Assembly: GCA_963838375.1 (NCBI GenBank)
Contig: CAWIQY010000019.1
Location: forward strand, 62,001 to 126,000
Origin: DVED01 sp963838375
GTDB lineage: Bacteria; Cyanobacteriota; Cyanobacteriia; Cyanobacteriales; Geitlerinemataceae
Length of the DNA: 64,000 nt
Direction: 5' to 3'
A program made the translations under genes and the position numbers. Shown here one piece after another: positions 8,036 through 17,628 of this stretch (positions are counted from its first letter, which is position 1; every line of letters starts with the position of its first letter). The notes beneath the pieces were generated by a model. It saw nothing but the letters and a program-made list of their open reading frames with translations. It ran no database searches and was not told the origin of the DNA.

Positions 8036-8113
8036 TTTTTTGTTGTTAGTTGTTACTGGCTTGTATAATGCAAAGCACTGACTTATTAAGTATTACTGAT
8101 TACTTTTCGATCG

Positions 8114-9781
8114 TCATCGCTCTCCCATCATGGCTTGTAACCGACCATCAGGATTAATTTGTAGGGCAATTTCATAAGATCGCATGGCATCTTCAGGACG
8201 ATCGAGTTTTTCGAGAGCTTGAGCTCGTTGCCACCAGGCGAGATCGTTAGCAGGCTGAAGTTGAATAGTGCGATCGCACGCCGTAACCGTATTATCATAT
8301 TGCTCTAACTGGTACAAAATCTTGGCAAGTTTCAACCACAATACAGGATTGTTCGGCCAAAGAGAAATCGCTTTATCGTAGGTAAAAAAGGCATCGGTAT
8401 ATCGTTCCAACTTTTCTAATAAAGTTGCCCGTTGCAGTCGAATTTCCAGAGTTTGGGGCTGAAGTTCGATCGCCCGATCGTAAGCCACAATCGCATCGTC
8501 ATCGCGGTTCAAAGTTTCCAGAACTCGAGCGCGTTCGAGCCAAGACCGACAAGCTAAACCCCCATCGTTGCCTGCAAATTCCGCAGCTTTATCATAAGCT
8601 ATAATTGCCGATTCGTAGCGTTCTAACTTGACGAGCGCTTCTCCTCGAGCTTCCCAAGATGCTGCCGAATCCGGAGCCAGTGCGATCGCGTTATCCAAAG
8701 CCACGATCGCTTCTTTGTACCGTTCTAACCGACAGAGAGTTTGACCGCGACCCAACCAAGCCTCCCCCGAATTTGGAGCGATTTGAGTCACTCGATCGAA
8801 AGCGGCAAGAGCTGAGGGATAGCGCCCAACATCATAAAGAGTCAGTCCGCGACCGTACCAAGCGGGGACAAAATTATCTTGAATCCGAATCGCCCGATCG
8901 AAACAGTCCAGTGCTGCCTCGCCCCATTGATGGCGCATTGCCATCCCTTTGCAGTACCAAGCCGGAGCATTATTCGGCTGAGCCTGAATCACGCGATCGT
9001 AACAAGACGTCGCCTCAGTATAGCGGCGTAACTTCTCCAAAGCACAACCGCGATCGAGCCAAGTTTCCAGACGGCCCGGCGCCAGTTCCCAAACCCGATC
9101 GTAAGCCGTCAGTGCATCTTCATATTGGTGTAAATTTTCCCAAACCCGTCCCAAATTCAACCAAATCGTCCAGTCATTGGGTTGCAATTCTAGGGCTTGC
9201 CGATATGCCGTTGCGGCTTCGGGATACTGTTGCAGGTAGTTGAGAACATTGCCGCGATAGTACCAGGCTTCCAAAGAATTGGGTTTGATGCGCGTTGCTT
9301 TTTCGTAAGCCTCGGCAGCGGCTTGATACCGTTGTAGCTGCTCGCAAGCGCGACCTTGATAGTACCAAGGATCGTATTGTTTGGGTCGAAGCTGACTGGC
9401 CCGTGCCAAGGCAGCAATGCTCCCTTCATATTCTTGACGATCGTGGAGGATTTTTCCCCGCAGCATCCACGCCCAATATTCGTTGGGTTTGATTTGAATC
9501 GCCCGATCGTAAGATTCTAAAGCTTCGTCTTCGCGCCCGAGTTTCTTAAGCGCTTGTCCGCGCCGCAGCCAAAGCGCCACCCATTCCGGCTGAGCTTCTA
9601 AAGCGGTATCATAACAAGCGATCGCCGCTTCATATTGCCCTTGTTTCTCCAATGCTTGACCCTGCTTCAGTTCTGGAGGAGACAGACGCAACAGTTTCCC
9701 AGAGCGCAGAGAGGAAGTGGAGTCCTTTAAAAAAGAGAGAGAGCGATCCAGTAGTGGCTTGATGTCGATCTTGCTCCTCAT
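8114..9781 (-). CDS. Long TPR-repeat protein
   Basis: About 555 residues, nearly all tetratricopeptide repeats of 34 residues (roughly fifteen), each with the W-x-x-R-G and A-L-x-x-Y-D-x-A core, for example EAWYYRGNVLNYLQQYPEAATAY. TPR superhelices bind protein partners; no catalytic domain is seen. The frame is open to 9838, but that start would overlap the upstream gene by 44 bases. The ATG at 9781 (MRSKIDIKPLLDR) leaves a 13-base gap and is preferred. No signal peptide or membrane helix is visible, so it should be cytoplasmic. It is co-oriented with, and probably co-transcribed with, the coiled-coil protein upstream. Confidence 0.85.
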   Translation of the reverse strand: MRSKIDIKPLLDRSLSFLKDSTSSLRSGKLLRLSPPELKQGQALEKQGQYEAAIACYDTALEAQPEWVALWLRRGQALKKLGREDEALESYDRAIQIKPNEYWAWMLRGKILHDRQEYEGSIAALARASQLRPKQYDPWYYQGRACEQLQRYQAAAEAYEKATRIKPNSLEAWYYRGNVLNYLQQYPEAATAYRQALELQPNDWTIWLNLGRVWENLHQYEDALTAYDRVWELAPGRLETWLDRGCALEKLRRYTEATSCYDRVIQAQPNNAPAWYCKGMAMRHQWGEAALDCFDRAIRIQDNFVPAWYGRGLTLYDVGRYPSALAAFDRVTQIAPNSGEAWLGRGQTLCRLERYKEAIVALDNAIALAPDSAASWEARGEALVKLERYESAIIAYDKAAEFAGNDGGLACRSWLERARVLETLNRDDDAIVAYDRAIELQPQTLEIRLQRATLLEKLERYTDAFFTYDKAISLWPNNPVLWLKLAKILYQLEQYDNTVTACDRTIQLQPANDLAWWQRAQALEKLDRPEDAMRSYEIALQINPDGRLQAMMGER

Positions 9782-9794
9782 GGAATCTGCGTTC

Positions 9795-11231
9795 TCATTC
9801 TCTATTTTCCGCCTCCAATTTACCACGTGTTTTGTCATGAGAATTCTCGACCAGAGCGATCGGTATTGAGGGGGTGGGACGGGTTTGGCAAAGACGGCTA
9901 AAGCGTTTGAGGGCAGTAGAAACCATTTGTTCGTCAGTCGTATACAAACCGATTTCCTTGGGATAGCTTTGAGATTCTAGCCCCAACAGCGATTGACCGC
10001 CACCGAGCATCCAAGCGCGATCGCACACCAACAGTGTATCGCTGATTCCCAAAAGTTTGAGTCTCAACTTCGGATAGCGCTGTTTGAGTTCGAGCAGCGT
10101 CGCGATCGCGCTATAGTGCTGGTGCGGATCTCGCTCTGGATGGTATCGCCAGCCGCCCGGTTTGAGGGTAATCGGTTTGGTGGGATGGTCGGCTTTACCA
10201 ATGTCGGATCGATTGCCCCAACCGATACTCACCGCGATCGATCGCTCCAGTGCCGTTGCCAATTGTGCCATCACTTTCTCAAACTCAGGAGCGAGAAGGC
10301 TAACTTGAGGACTGACGATCAAAACTTCCTCTTTTGCCTCTTCCCAGGCTTCTAGCAGCCAAGGCAGAGGGGAATCCGTCACCATTTGATAGCGGTAGGG
10401 GAGAACAGTATCTAAGCGACGATCGAGATCCTCTACCCATTGGGGTTTCGACTCCACTGCCACAGCTTTTTGCAGCTTTTGAACCCTTCGTGCCAAATAT
10501 TTCAATCCCGGTTGCAGCAACTCTTGTTGCTGTTGTGCCAATCCCTCAACGCGGGTTTCGAGATCTTCGAGTTGTGCGTTGAGCGTATCGCGATCGGTCG
10601 TACGATCGACGAGAATATTCAATTCTGCTTGCAATCGCACCAATTGACGTTTCACGTCGTCAATTTGGGGAGATGGCAGCGACAAACTCAAATGAATCGA
10701 CTGGATTTGAGAGCGCACTTCCCCGATATCCTCCCCCAAATGGTGGTTGAGATTGTACAATCCTTGCTGGAGATGGGCGATCGAATCTTTCGTTTTCTGG
10801 CGATCTCGAAGGGCTGTGGTTTCCCACTCTTCCTGACACCGCTGCACATCCACCACTGCTTCGCCAATGCGTCCAACTGATTCCTCGAGCTTTTGCAAGC
10901 GTTGGCTCAACGGCAAAGCTTGAAACGCATCTTGCAACCCTTGAAGTTCCCCGCGCAACTGCTGGGATTGGCTGACGACGACGGCGGTTTTCTCTCCGGC
11001 GCGTTCTTGCAACCGACGGTAGCGATTGGCGAGGTTGAGCGAAATTGCTGCCATTACAGGCGTCACGGCAAACAGAGCTTGCTGAAACACCATCCCGGCT
11101 GCCGCCCCCAGTACCGATATCCCCAGAGAAATCGGTTCGGCGATCTCGATCCAGTGTCGTGAAGAGCGCGATGATGCTCCCGTCAGGTGCGGCAGCGATA
11201 GAGGTTCCGATTTCAACATAGCCCAATCCAA
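9795..11231 (-). CDS. Membrane-anchored coiled-coil protein with degenerate PLD-like C-terminus
   Basis: A 478-residue protein not assigned to a named family. Residues about 32-70 hold a hydrophobic segment (ISLGISVLGAAAGMVFQQALFAVTPVMAA). Residues about 75-270 are Gln/Glu/Leu-rich heptads predicted to form coiled coils. The C-terminal part has EEVLIVSPQVSL and KLLGISDTLLVCDRAWMLGGGQSLLG, which matches the second half of a phospholipase D-like domain, where H-x-K should precede the D-R-x-W-x-L-x-G-S strand. Here the His-Lys positions are not kept, so catalysis is unlikely. A TPR gene follows 13 bases downstream, suggesting a joint scaffold. Function unknown. Confidence 0.6.
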   Translation of the reverse strand: MDWAMLKSEPLSLPHLTGASSRSSRHWIEIAEPISLGISVLGAAAGMVFQQALFAVTPVMAAISLNLANRYRRLQERAGEKTAVVVSQSQQLRGELQGLQDAFQALPLSQRLQKLEESVGRIGEAVVDVQRCQEEWETTALRDRQKTKDSIAHLQQGLYNLNHHLGEDIGEVRSQIQSIHLSLSLPSPQIDDVKRQLVRLQAELNILVDRTTDRDTLNAQLEDLETRVEGLAQQQQELLQPGLKYLARRVQKLQKAVAVESKPQWVEDLDRRLDTVLPYRYQMVTDSPLPWLLEAWEEAKEEVLIVSPQVSLLAPEFEKVMAQLATALERSIAVSIGWGNRSDIGKADHPTKPITLKPGGWRYHPERDPHQHYSAIATLLELKQRYPKLRLKLLGISDTLLVCDRAWMLGGGQSLLGLESQSYPKEIGLYTTDEQMVSTALKRFSRLCQTRPTPSIPIALVENSHDKTRGKLEAENRE

Positions 11232-11254
11232 AGATTAAGTAGGATTGTAGCAAA

Positions 11255-11332
11255 TGTAGGGGCGAAGCATTCGGGGAGTAATTCTTGGGTCAAATCAATC
11301 ATTTATAGCCCGAATGCTTCTTCGCCCCTACA
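11255..11332. repeat. Dispersed cyanobacterial palindrome (GTAGGGGCGAAGCATTCGGG type)
   Basis: The left arm 11255-11275 and the right arm 11309-11332 are reverse complements except for a 3-base duplication (GAAGAAG versus GAAG) in the right arm. Near-identical palindromes are scattered through many cyanobacterial genomes. A second variant lies at 12193-12219. Confidence 0.8.
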
Positions 11333-11387
11333 GGGGTAAGGCTAGATGGATGACGAATTTCCAATATTTTCAGGTAACGACTCGGGT

Positions 11388-11813
11388 TTACTTTTCCAAT
11401 TCTCCTGTTAGGGCATAGTCTAGATCGAAGGATGGCTCCGTAGGGAAAGTCGAGGGAGGCAGGTCGGTTTCGGCGATCGCCAATAAGCGACCTTTGCTAT
11501 ATCCAGCCGTAAATGCCTCTTCTAAGAACGATTTCAGGCTGGGGTTGTCTTCGAGCAAATCTTGAAGATCGTCCCGTTGTGCGGCGATCGTGGCTTCCCA
11601 GGACGATCCGCGACGTTGGGGTTGGTATTGCCATTTCAGCAAATGCCCCAGCAATATCCGCAATCGATTAATCAGTTCGCGCCGTTCCTGCCGCCCCATA
11701 CTTTCGATCTCTTCAGCTAAGTTATCCCAGTCGAGTTCGTTCGGTTGGCGCGATCGCAGCAATGCACCTTGTTGCTGAGTCCATGCATAGAAATCTGTGT
11801 CGTAATCGTTCAT
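11388..11813 (-). CDS. DUF29 family protein
   Basis: A 141-residue protein matching the DUF29 family, common in several copies in cyanobacteria. The characteristic N-terminus is YDTDFYAWTQQQGALLRSR, followed by LDWDNLAEEIESMGRQERREL and the helix RLRILLGHLLKWQYQP. No catalytic motif is known for this family. It overlaps by 4 bases (ATGA) with an upstream toxin-antitoxin relic on the same strand. DUF29 genes often sit among accessory genes, which fits this location. Function unknown. Confidence 0.9.
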   Translation of the reverse strand: MNDYDTDFYAWTQQQGALLRSRQPNELDWDNLAEEIESMGRQERRELINRLRILLGHLLKWQYQPQRRGSSWEATIAAQRDDLQDLLEDNPSLKSFLEEAFTAGYSKGRLLAIAETDLPPSTFPTEPSFDLDYALTGELEK

Positions 11814-11976
11814 AACGAGATCTCCAAACGTTCGACCCCATAGCGATCGAAAACAGTATCAATACTTAAAATAAGACCTTGATTCACCACAGCTTTAGCA
11901 ATTGATGCATTCAGATAAAAAAGGGTTTTATCCGTTGTGCCAGTTCGTCAGGTACTTGAATTGTAATTTCTACCAT
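11810..11976 (-). pseudogene. Relic of a type II toxin-antitoxin module (antitoxin N-terminus joined to PIN-toxin C-terminus)
   Basis: The minus strand starts with an ATG reading MVEITIQVPDELAQRIKPFF and then a stop, as in the first strand and helix of a small antitoxin. In another frame the same stretch ends with NASIAKAVVNQGLILSIDTVF followed by DRYGVERL, which resembles the last strand of VapC/PIN toxins, where D-x-x-F-x-x-Y-x-V-x-x-L is common. The middle of both genes is absent. An internal deletion of a vapBC-like pair explains this best. Confidence 0.5.
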
Positions 11977-12192
11977 AAATCTTCTACAATATCGATCGTG
12001 GGAGATGTCAAGATATTTTTTCCGATATTAACGATTTTTCCATTTTAGCGCGTCCAGTTTGACCTCACAAAAGCGATTGCGCAAGCCCAGAGATCGGCTC
12101 GCTTAATCAGATGGATACAAGTCTGTATCTCGATTCGAGAATTGATATACAGCAGTTTTCGCAGCTATGAGGTACATAAAATTTTGGGTTGA

Positions 12193-12219
12193 TGTAGGGG
12201 CGAATGGCATTCGCCCTTC
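12193..12219. repeat. Short dispersed palindrome (GGGCGAATGGCATTCGCCC)
   Basis: GGGCGAAT and ATTCGCCC are reverse complements around GGC, preceded by TGTAG. This is a compact relative of the palindrome at 11255-11332 and lies in the leader of the DUF1326 gene. Confidence 0.75.
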
Positions 12220-12282
12220 TAGATGTACCGCATAATACCGGGAACCGCTGTAATTGAACAATTAACAATTAACCATCACGTT

Positions 12283-12942
12283 ATGTCTTATATCGATTGG
12301 AAAATTGAAACCAAGCGATTGGTCTCTTGCAGTTGCGACTATGGATGTCCTTGCGAATTCAACGGTCGTCCCAGCCAGGGATTTTGTGAAGGTGTCGAGG
12401 CGATGGAAATTGTCGAGGGATATTTTGGCGATGTTCGTCTCGATGGATTGCGCGTTGCCGGAATCTATCGATGGCCCGGAGCCGTTCACGAAGGCGGGGG
12501 AATTTATCAAGCCATTATCGACGATCGAGCAACCGAAAGTCAAAAGGAAGTTTTATTTAAAATTCTATCGGGGGAAGAGCAAGAACCCACCACAGCTTTT
12601 AATATATATGCCTCGACGATCGACGAAGAACCCGACCCGATTTTCGCCCCGATCGATTTTGAATGGAATCTCCAAGAACGCACCGGGCGAATGGAAGTAG
12701 AGGGCGTTTTGGCAGCAACGATCGAACCCATCCGCAATCCCGTTACCGGCGCCAAACATCTAGCGGCGATCGAGTTGCCCAACGGCTTCGAGTTTCGCAA
12801 GGCAGAAATGGCGAGCAGTACGTTTCATAGTACCGGATCGGTTGCCCAAAATCACCAAAACTGCTATGGATTTCTCACCTACGCCACCTACAATCCCTAC
12901 GGTGTTGTCGAACATCGGAGTTATCCCCAAACCGGAGGATAA
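12283..12942 (+). CDS. DUF1326 domain protein
   Basis: A 219-residue protein starting at ATG 12283 (MSYIDWKIE). It has the DUF1326 signature C-S-C-D-Y-G-C-P-C-E-F near residues 16-28, a cluster of four Cys in a short span that suggests metal or redox chemistry. The rest is a beta-rich domain with several W/Y-G strands. The frame is open further up to 12223, but the upstream sequence is a dispersed repeat and lacks conservation. Its stop is 4 bases before the DUF2182 start, and the GGAGG that primes that gene lies in its last codons, so the two form one translational unit. DUF1326 and DUF2182 genes are repeatedly found together. Confidence 0.88.
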   Translation: MSYIDWKIETKRLVSCSCDYGCPCEFNGRPSQGFCEGVEAMEIVEGYFGDVRLDGLRVAGIYRWPGAVHEGGGIYQAIIDDRATESQKEVLFKILSGEEQEPTTAFNIYASTIDEEPDPIFAPIDFEWNLQERTGRMEVEGVLAATIEPIRNPVTGAKHLAAIELPNGFEFRKAEMASSTFHSTGSVAQNHQNCYGFLTYATYNPYGVVEHRSYPQTGG

Positions 12943-12946
12943 TCTT

Positions 12947-13738
12947 ATGGCATTTGGAGAAGCGGTGGAACAGTTTCTCAAAGACGATCGTCGCATCGTT
13001 CTGGCGGCAACTCTCGGCATCACGGCGATCGCCTGGATCTATCTTCTCATCATGGCTGCCGGAATGCACGCACCGATCGATGAAGGATTGCCCGAGATGG
13101 CGCAACTCCAACCTTGGACGCTGACCGATGCCTTGCTGATGTTCCTGATGTGGGCAATCATGATGGTAGCGATGATGGTTCCGAGCGCCACGCCAACGAT
13201 CTTACTTTACGCCCGCGTCTGCCGCAAACGCAAAATCGGCGGTTCTGCGTTGCCCCCCACTGGAGCGTTCTTTCTGGGCTACGTGGCGGTATGGACGGGC
13301 TTTAGTATGGTCGCAACAGCGTTACAGTGGGGTCTAGAACAAGCGGCACTGCTGTCGCCCATGATGGTCAGTACCTCTCCCCTATTCGGGGGATTACTGG
13401 CGATATCTGCGGGAATTTATCAGTTTGCGCCCTACAAATCCGCCTGTCTTCAGTCTTGTCGATCGCCTGTTGATTTCCTCTCTACACATTGGAAACACGG
13501 CACGTTTGGCGCATTCCGCATGGGAATCGAACACGGAATCTATTGTTTGGGATGTTGTTGGGCACTGATGGTGCTACTTTTTGTCGGCGGCGTCATGAAT
13601 CTGCTGTGGATTGCGATAATTTCCCTATTTGTGTTACTGGAAAAAGTTGCGCCTTGGGGTCGTGTTTTCAGTCGCTTTGGTGCGGTGTTGCTGCTGTTGT
13701 GGGGATCGGCGCTGATGTCAACGCCATTCGTCCAATAG
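12947..13738 (+). CDS. DUF2182 predicted metal-binding integral membrane protein
   Basis: A 263-residue membrane protein with about six hydrophobic helices, beginning at ATG 12947 with GGAGG at 12934-12938. The family pattern is visible: MFLMWAIMMVAMMVPSATP with Met-rich helix turns, FFLGYVAVWTGFS, YQFAPYKSACLQSCRSP, and FRMGIEHGIYCLGCCWALM. The conserved Met, Cys and His residues in these helices suggest binding of a soft metal such as copper. This is inference from composition. It is tightly coupled to the DUF1326 gene upstream, so the pair probably handles metal together at the cytoplasmic membrane. Confidence 0.88.
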   Translation: MAFGEAVEQFLKDDRRIVLAATLGITAIAWIYLLIMAAGMHAPIDEGLPEMAQLQPWTLTDALLMFLMWAIMMVAMMVPSATPTILLYARVCRKRKIGGSALPPTGAFFLGYVAVWTGFSMVATALQWGLEQAALLSPMMVSTSPLFGGLLAISAGIYQFAPYKSACLQSCRSPVDFLSTHWKHGTFGAFRMGIEHGIYCLGCCWALMVLLFVGGVMNLLWIAIISLFVLLEKVAPWGRVFSRFGAVLLLLWGSALMSTPFVQ

Positions 13739-13767
13739 GGTAGGGTCTCGATCTCGCGCCATTCATA

Positions 13768-16700
13768 TCACCGATCCCGCCATTCCCCCTGCAAAACAAA
13801 CGCTGCCCACTCATAGGGAGGTTTGCCCGCTTTCCACATCTCCAACTGCGCCTCCCGCAACGCCGCCGTCGGACTTAGACCTTCCTCCAACATTTGTTGA
13901 TAAAATTTCCCCATCAAATCCGCCGTAGCAAAATCTTTAACGTTCCACAAACTCACCGCCACCCGCTTCGCCCCCGCATACATAAAGCCCCTTGTCAACC
14001 CCACAATTCCTTCTCCTTTGAGATTTTCGCCGATGCCCGTCTGACACGCACTGAGCACCACCAACTCCGCCGGGAGGTTGAGGTTGAAGACATCCGCCAG
14101 GCGCAGGAAACCATCTCGAGGCGTGCCATCTGCGGCGAATTGGGAGAGGACGATTCCTTGCAAGCTGGGATGTTCTTTGCCGATGCAGCCGTGGGTTGCC
14201 AGGTGGACGATTTGGTAGTTTGCCAGTTCCGCACTGGTAGCGGTGGTGAGGGAAGCATCGAAGCCGAAAGCTTGGAAGCGCTGGTTTTGGGGGACGAAGG
14301 CGAGGATCGATTCGGCTTCTTTTTCGGTGTAGGGAAGTCGAGAGAAACTGGTACAAGCCGCATCGAGAAAGCGGGTATCGCTAGAAGACGGTGACGGTTC
14401 CGAACTGCCCCAGCGAGGGTCATTTTCGTCAAAAACCGGGTCAGCGAGGACAGCGAGGGTTTTGGGGGCAACGGAACGGTTTGCCAGTTCTCGGCGAGAA
14501 ATGGCGAGGCTGGAGGCAGAAGGCAGAGAGGCGATTTCGTGGTTTTCCAACAACAGGATTGGGGCGTTGGTATTGGTCAATGGCAAATCGCCCTCATCCC
14601 CCAGCCCCTTCTCCCAAGCAGGGAGAAGGGGAGCAAGAAGTCGATTTGGGGAATTTGGGTTCCCCCTCTCCCAGAATTGGGAGAGGGGGTTAGGGGGTGA
14701 GGGCAAATGCTGTCGGTTACTTGTGCGTACACCGTAGCCTGTGGGAACGGGTAAGGCGGCGAAGGGAATTGTTTGTAGGATGCCGTCGCCGACGATGAGA
14801 AGGCGTTGTCCGTTGAGTTGTTCGGCGACGGGTTCTAGGAGAATTTGACTCAGGGGAATTCCGGCGTCGGGGTGGGTTCCGGTTTCCGAGGTGAGATAGT
14901 CGAGGAAAGGTTCGGCGGCGGCTTCGATGTCGGCGCGGGGTGGGAGTTCGTAGCTGGTGCATACCGGTTTTGCTGACTGCCCAAAGATAGCTGACTTTTT
15001 CGCCGAGGGAGTATTGCAGCAGCAGGGTGTCGTCGTCGAGGATTTGTTGTTGGATTTCGGGGAGGGTGAGGGGTTGGGGATATTGGAGTTCGGCGTAGCG
15101 GGGACTGGTGGCGCGGATTTGTCCTTCGAGGGTTTGCAGTTGGTTGAGGAGGTTGTCGATTTCTTGTTTGACGGCTTCGATTTCGGTGTTGGTGTAGCCG
15201 CTTTCGCGGGTGAGGAGTTGGGTGCGGCGAAAGTCGGCGGCGTTGAGTTGTTGTTGCACGTCTCGTTCGCGTTCCAGGAGTTGGGGATCGACGCCTTGGC
15301 GGATGTCGGCGTTGGCTTCGGTGAGGAGTTCGAGTAGGCTGCGGGCGCGGGCGCGTTCGCTGATGTGGAAGGCTTGGGCGTTGTAGCCTTGGGTGGGGTT
15401 TTGGCGGTGGAGTTGCATCAGCAGGTCGATGTAGAACTCGTAGTAGTCTTGTTTTTGGGCGAAGTAGGTGGCGCGGAGTTCTTGGCTGCCGATTTGGGTG
15501 CGGAGGTCTTCGACTGATGGTGATGGCGGCTTGAATTTGGGTGAGGGCGGTTTGGAGGTTGCCTAAGTCGCGATCGACTTGGGCTAAACTATAGAGTGTG
15601 CGGGCTTCTCCATCTCGATCGCCCACGGCAAGACGCAGAGGCAAGGCTTGGTTATACCACTCTAAGGCAGCTTGATAGTCTCCCCAATCTGAGTAAACTC
15701 TTCCGATATTGTTGAGGGTGGACGCTTCTCCACGTCGATCTCCTACTTCTCGACGTAGAGGCAAAGATTCATTGTAATATTCCAAGGCAATTTGCTGTTT
15801 TTCCATGTCGTGGTAGACAACGCCGAGTTGTTGAGAGTGACGGCTTCTCCAAGTCGATCGCCCACTTCTCGACTCAGAGGTAAAGATTGTTCTAAATCTT
15901 CTAAAGCTTCCTGATGTTTCTCCAAACGTTGTAGACAAAGCCGATGTTGTTGAGGAGTATGGTCGCTTCTCCGGCACGATCTCTACCGCTCGAGATGAGG
16001 GGTAAAGCTTGTTCGTAGTAATCTAAGGCTGTTTGTTGTTCTCCTAAAGTCTGTGTAGACCACACCAATATTGTTGAGAGTGCAGAGCTTCCACTGCTCG
16101 ATCTTCAACATCTTGGAGTATGGGTAAGGCTCGTTGGTAATAATCTAAGGCTGTCTGTTTTTCTCCTAAATCCGAGTAGACTGAGCCGATGTTATTGAGA
16201 GTGTTGGCTTCTCTAGGACGATCTCCGACATCTTGGAGTATGGGTAAGGCTCGTTCGTAATACTTTAAGGCTGTCTGTTTTTCTCCTAAATCGTTATAAA
16301 CTACACCGATATTAGAAAGAAGAGTAGCTTCTCCGGCGACGATCGTCTATGTCTTGGACTATGGGCAATGCTTGCATGAAGTATTTGAGGGATTTCTGCT
16401 TGTCTCCCAAAGATGAGTAAACTACGCCAATATTGTAAGGGTATAAGCTTCTCCAGAGCGATTTCCCACTTCTCTATGGATGGAGCAAAGCTTGCTTGTA
16501 GTAATCTAAGGCTGTCTGTTTTTCTCCTAAATCGTTATAAACTGCACCAATGTTGTTAAGGGTAATGGCTTCCTGAGTGCGATCGTCTATATCCTGGAAG
16601 ACAGATAAAGCTTGCTGATAGTAGTCTAGAGCCTTCTGCTTTTCTCCCAAAGGAGTGTAGACTGTACCGAGGTTAGTAAGGGTAATGGCTTCTCCAGCAC

Positions 16701-17340
16701 GATCTTCAACTTCTTGACGTAAGGACAAAGCCAGATCCAAGTTCTCTAGAGCCTTCTGCTTTTCTCCCAGATCGTCATAGAGGATGCCGATGTTGTTGAG
16801 GGTGGCAGCTTCCCCAAAACGATCGCCCATCTCTCGACGCAGGGTCAAAGCTTGCTGGTAAGACTCCAAAGCTTGTTCATATTCCCCCAAATCGTCATAG
16901 ACCATACCCATCTTATTGAATGTGGCGGCTTTCCCATCGCGATCGTTTAAAGCTTGAAATATAGGCAATGCTCGATGGTAGTATTCCAGAGATCTTTGCT
17001 GTTCTCCTAAAGAATTATATGATCAAACCTAGCACCAAAAGGGTATAAGCTTCCTGAGATCGATCGCCTAATTCTCGCCAAAGCGTAAGGGCAAACTTCG
17101 TATTTCTCGATCGCCTGTCGAAAAGATTCAACCGTCCCTTGCTGAAATAGTTGCCATCCCTCGCAGATCGGAACGTTCCGCCGCCGCGCGAATCTCTTCC
17201 GACGACACCGTTTCCACCTCCTGCACCAGGGTTTCCCTCATCGGTTTCGGCACCGCCACCCCCGCCTCTGACAGCAGCAACATTCCCACCAATCCCAGTC
17301 CCCACCAAGACCCTTTCCCCTTCGCTGCGAACATCTTCAC
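13768..17340 (-). pseudogene. Secreted TPR-CHAT protein gene, broken by about 12 single-base shifts
   Basis: CHAT is a caspase-like peptidase domain, usually attached to TPR arrays in cyanobacteria. Start ATG 17340 (MKMFAAKGKGSWWGLG) encodes a signal peptide. About twelve 40-residue TPRs of the type GEAxTLNNIGxVYxDLGEKQxALDYYxQAL follow, then a helical linker (LLMQLHRQNPTQGYNAQAF) and the CHAT domain. The domain shows HLATHG near 14200 and LSACQTGIG near 14035, giving the His-Cys pair. I find nine 1-base insertions and three 1-base deletions between 14950 and 17160. Correcting them leaves no internal stops, and the total length is a multiple of 3, consistent with that tally. A palindromic element sits in frame at 14589-14701. 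True decay or sequence error are both possible; error is favoured. Confidence 0.8.
14589..14701. mobile_element. Palindromic repeat element (MITE-like) inserted in the CHAT coding region
   Basis: One end reads CCCTCATCCCCCAGCCCC from 14591 and the other is its near-complement, ending GGGGGTTAGGGGGTGAGGG at 14703. Two internal hairpins are CTTCTCCC with GGGAGAAG, and CCCTCTCCCA with TGGGAGAGGG. GGCAAAT occurs on both sides (14582-14588 and 14702-14708), as expected for a target duplication, so the limits are uncertain by two bases. The added length is 120 bases, keeping the reading frame. Elements of this sequence are common in cyanobacteria. Confidence 0.75.
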
Positions 17341-17628
17341 TTTTTCCCCTACCTTGCTTGCTTCTCATCAAAACATACCGCTCGGGGGGCGGGATCTATG
17401 CAGTTTTTGGTTTTTATTCACTCGCTTTGCCCGAGAACTTGCCCCGAACTCAAGTTTGAGGCTAATAGCCAAACTCCATTAAAATGGACTGAATTTGCGT
17501 TTGTAGGGTTTTTTTTATTTTATGGGTACCTCCCTTGTGTTAGCAAAACTTCCGGGATTTGTTTTAAATTTACGGAAACTTTGGGGATAACATCAGTTTA
17601 AAAAGGGCATAGCTTCTATAGACGATCG

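Noticed and set aside
8659..9243. 194-codon open frame opposite the TPR gene
   Set aside because: Antisense shadow of the repeats, rich in Pro/Arg; no sign of selection.
17398..17601. 67-codon open frame on the plus strand
   Set aside because: Cys/Phe-rich, with no family features and no ribosome site, in a spacer before a MITE.
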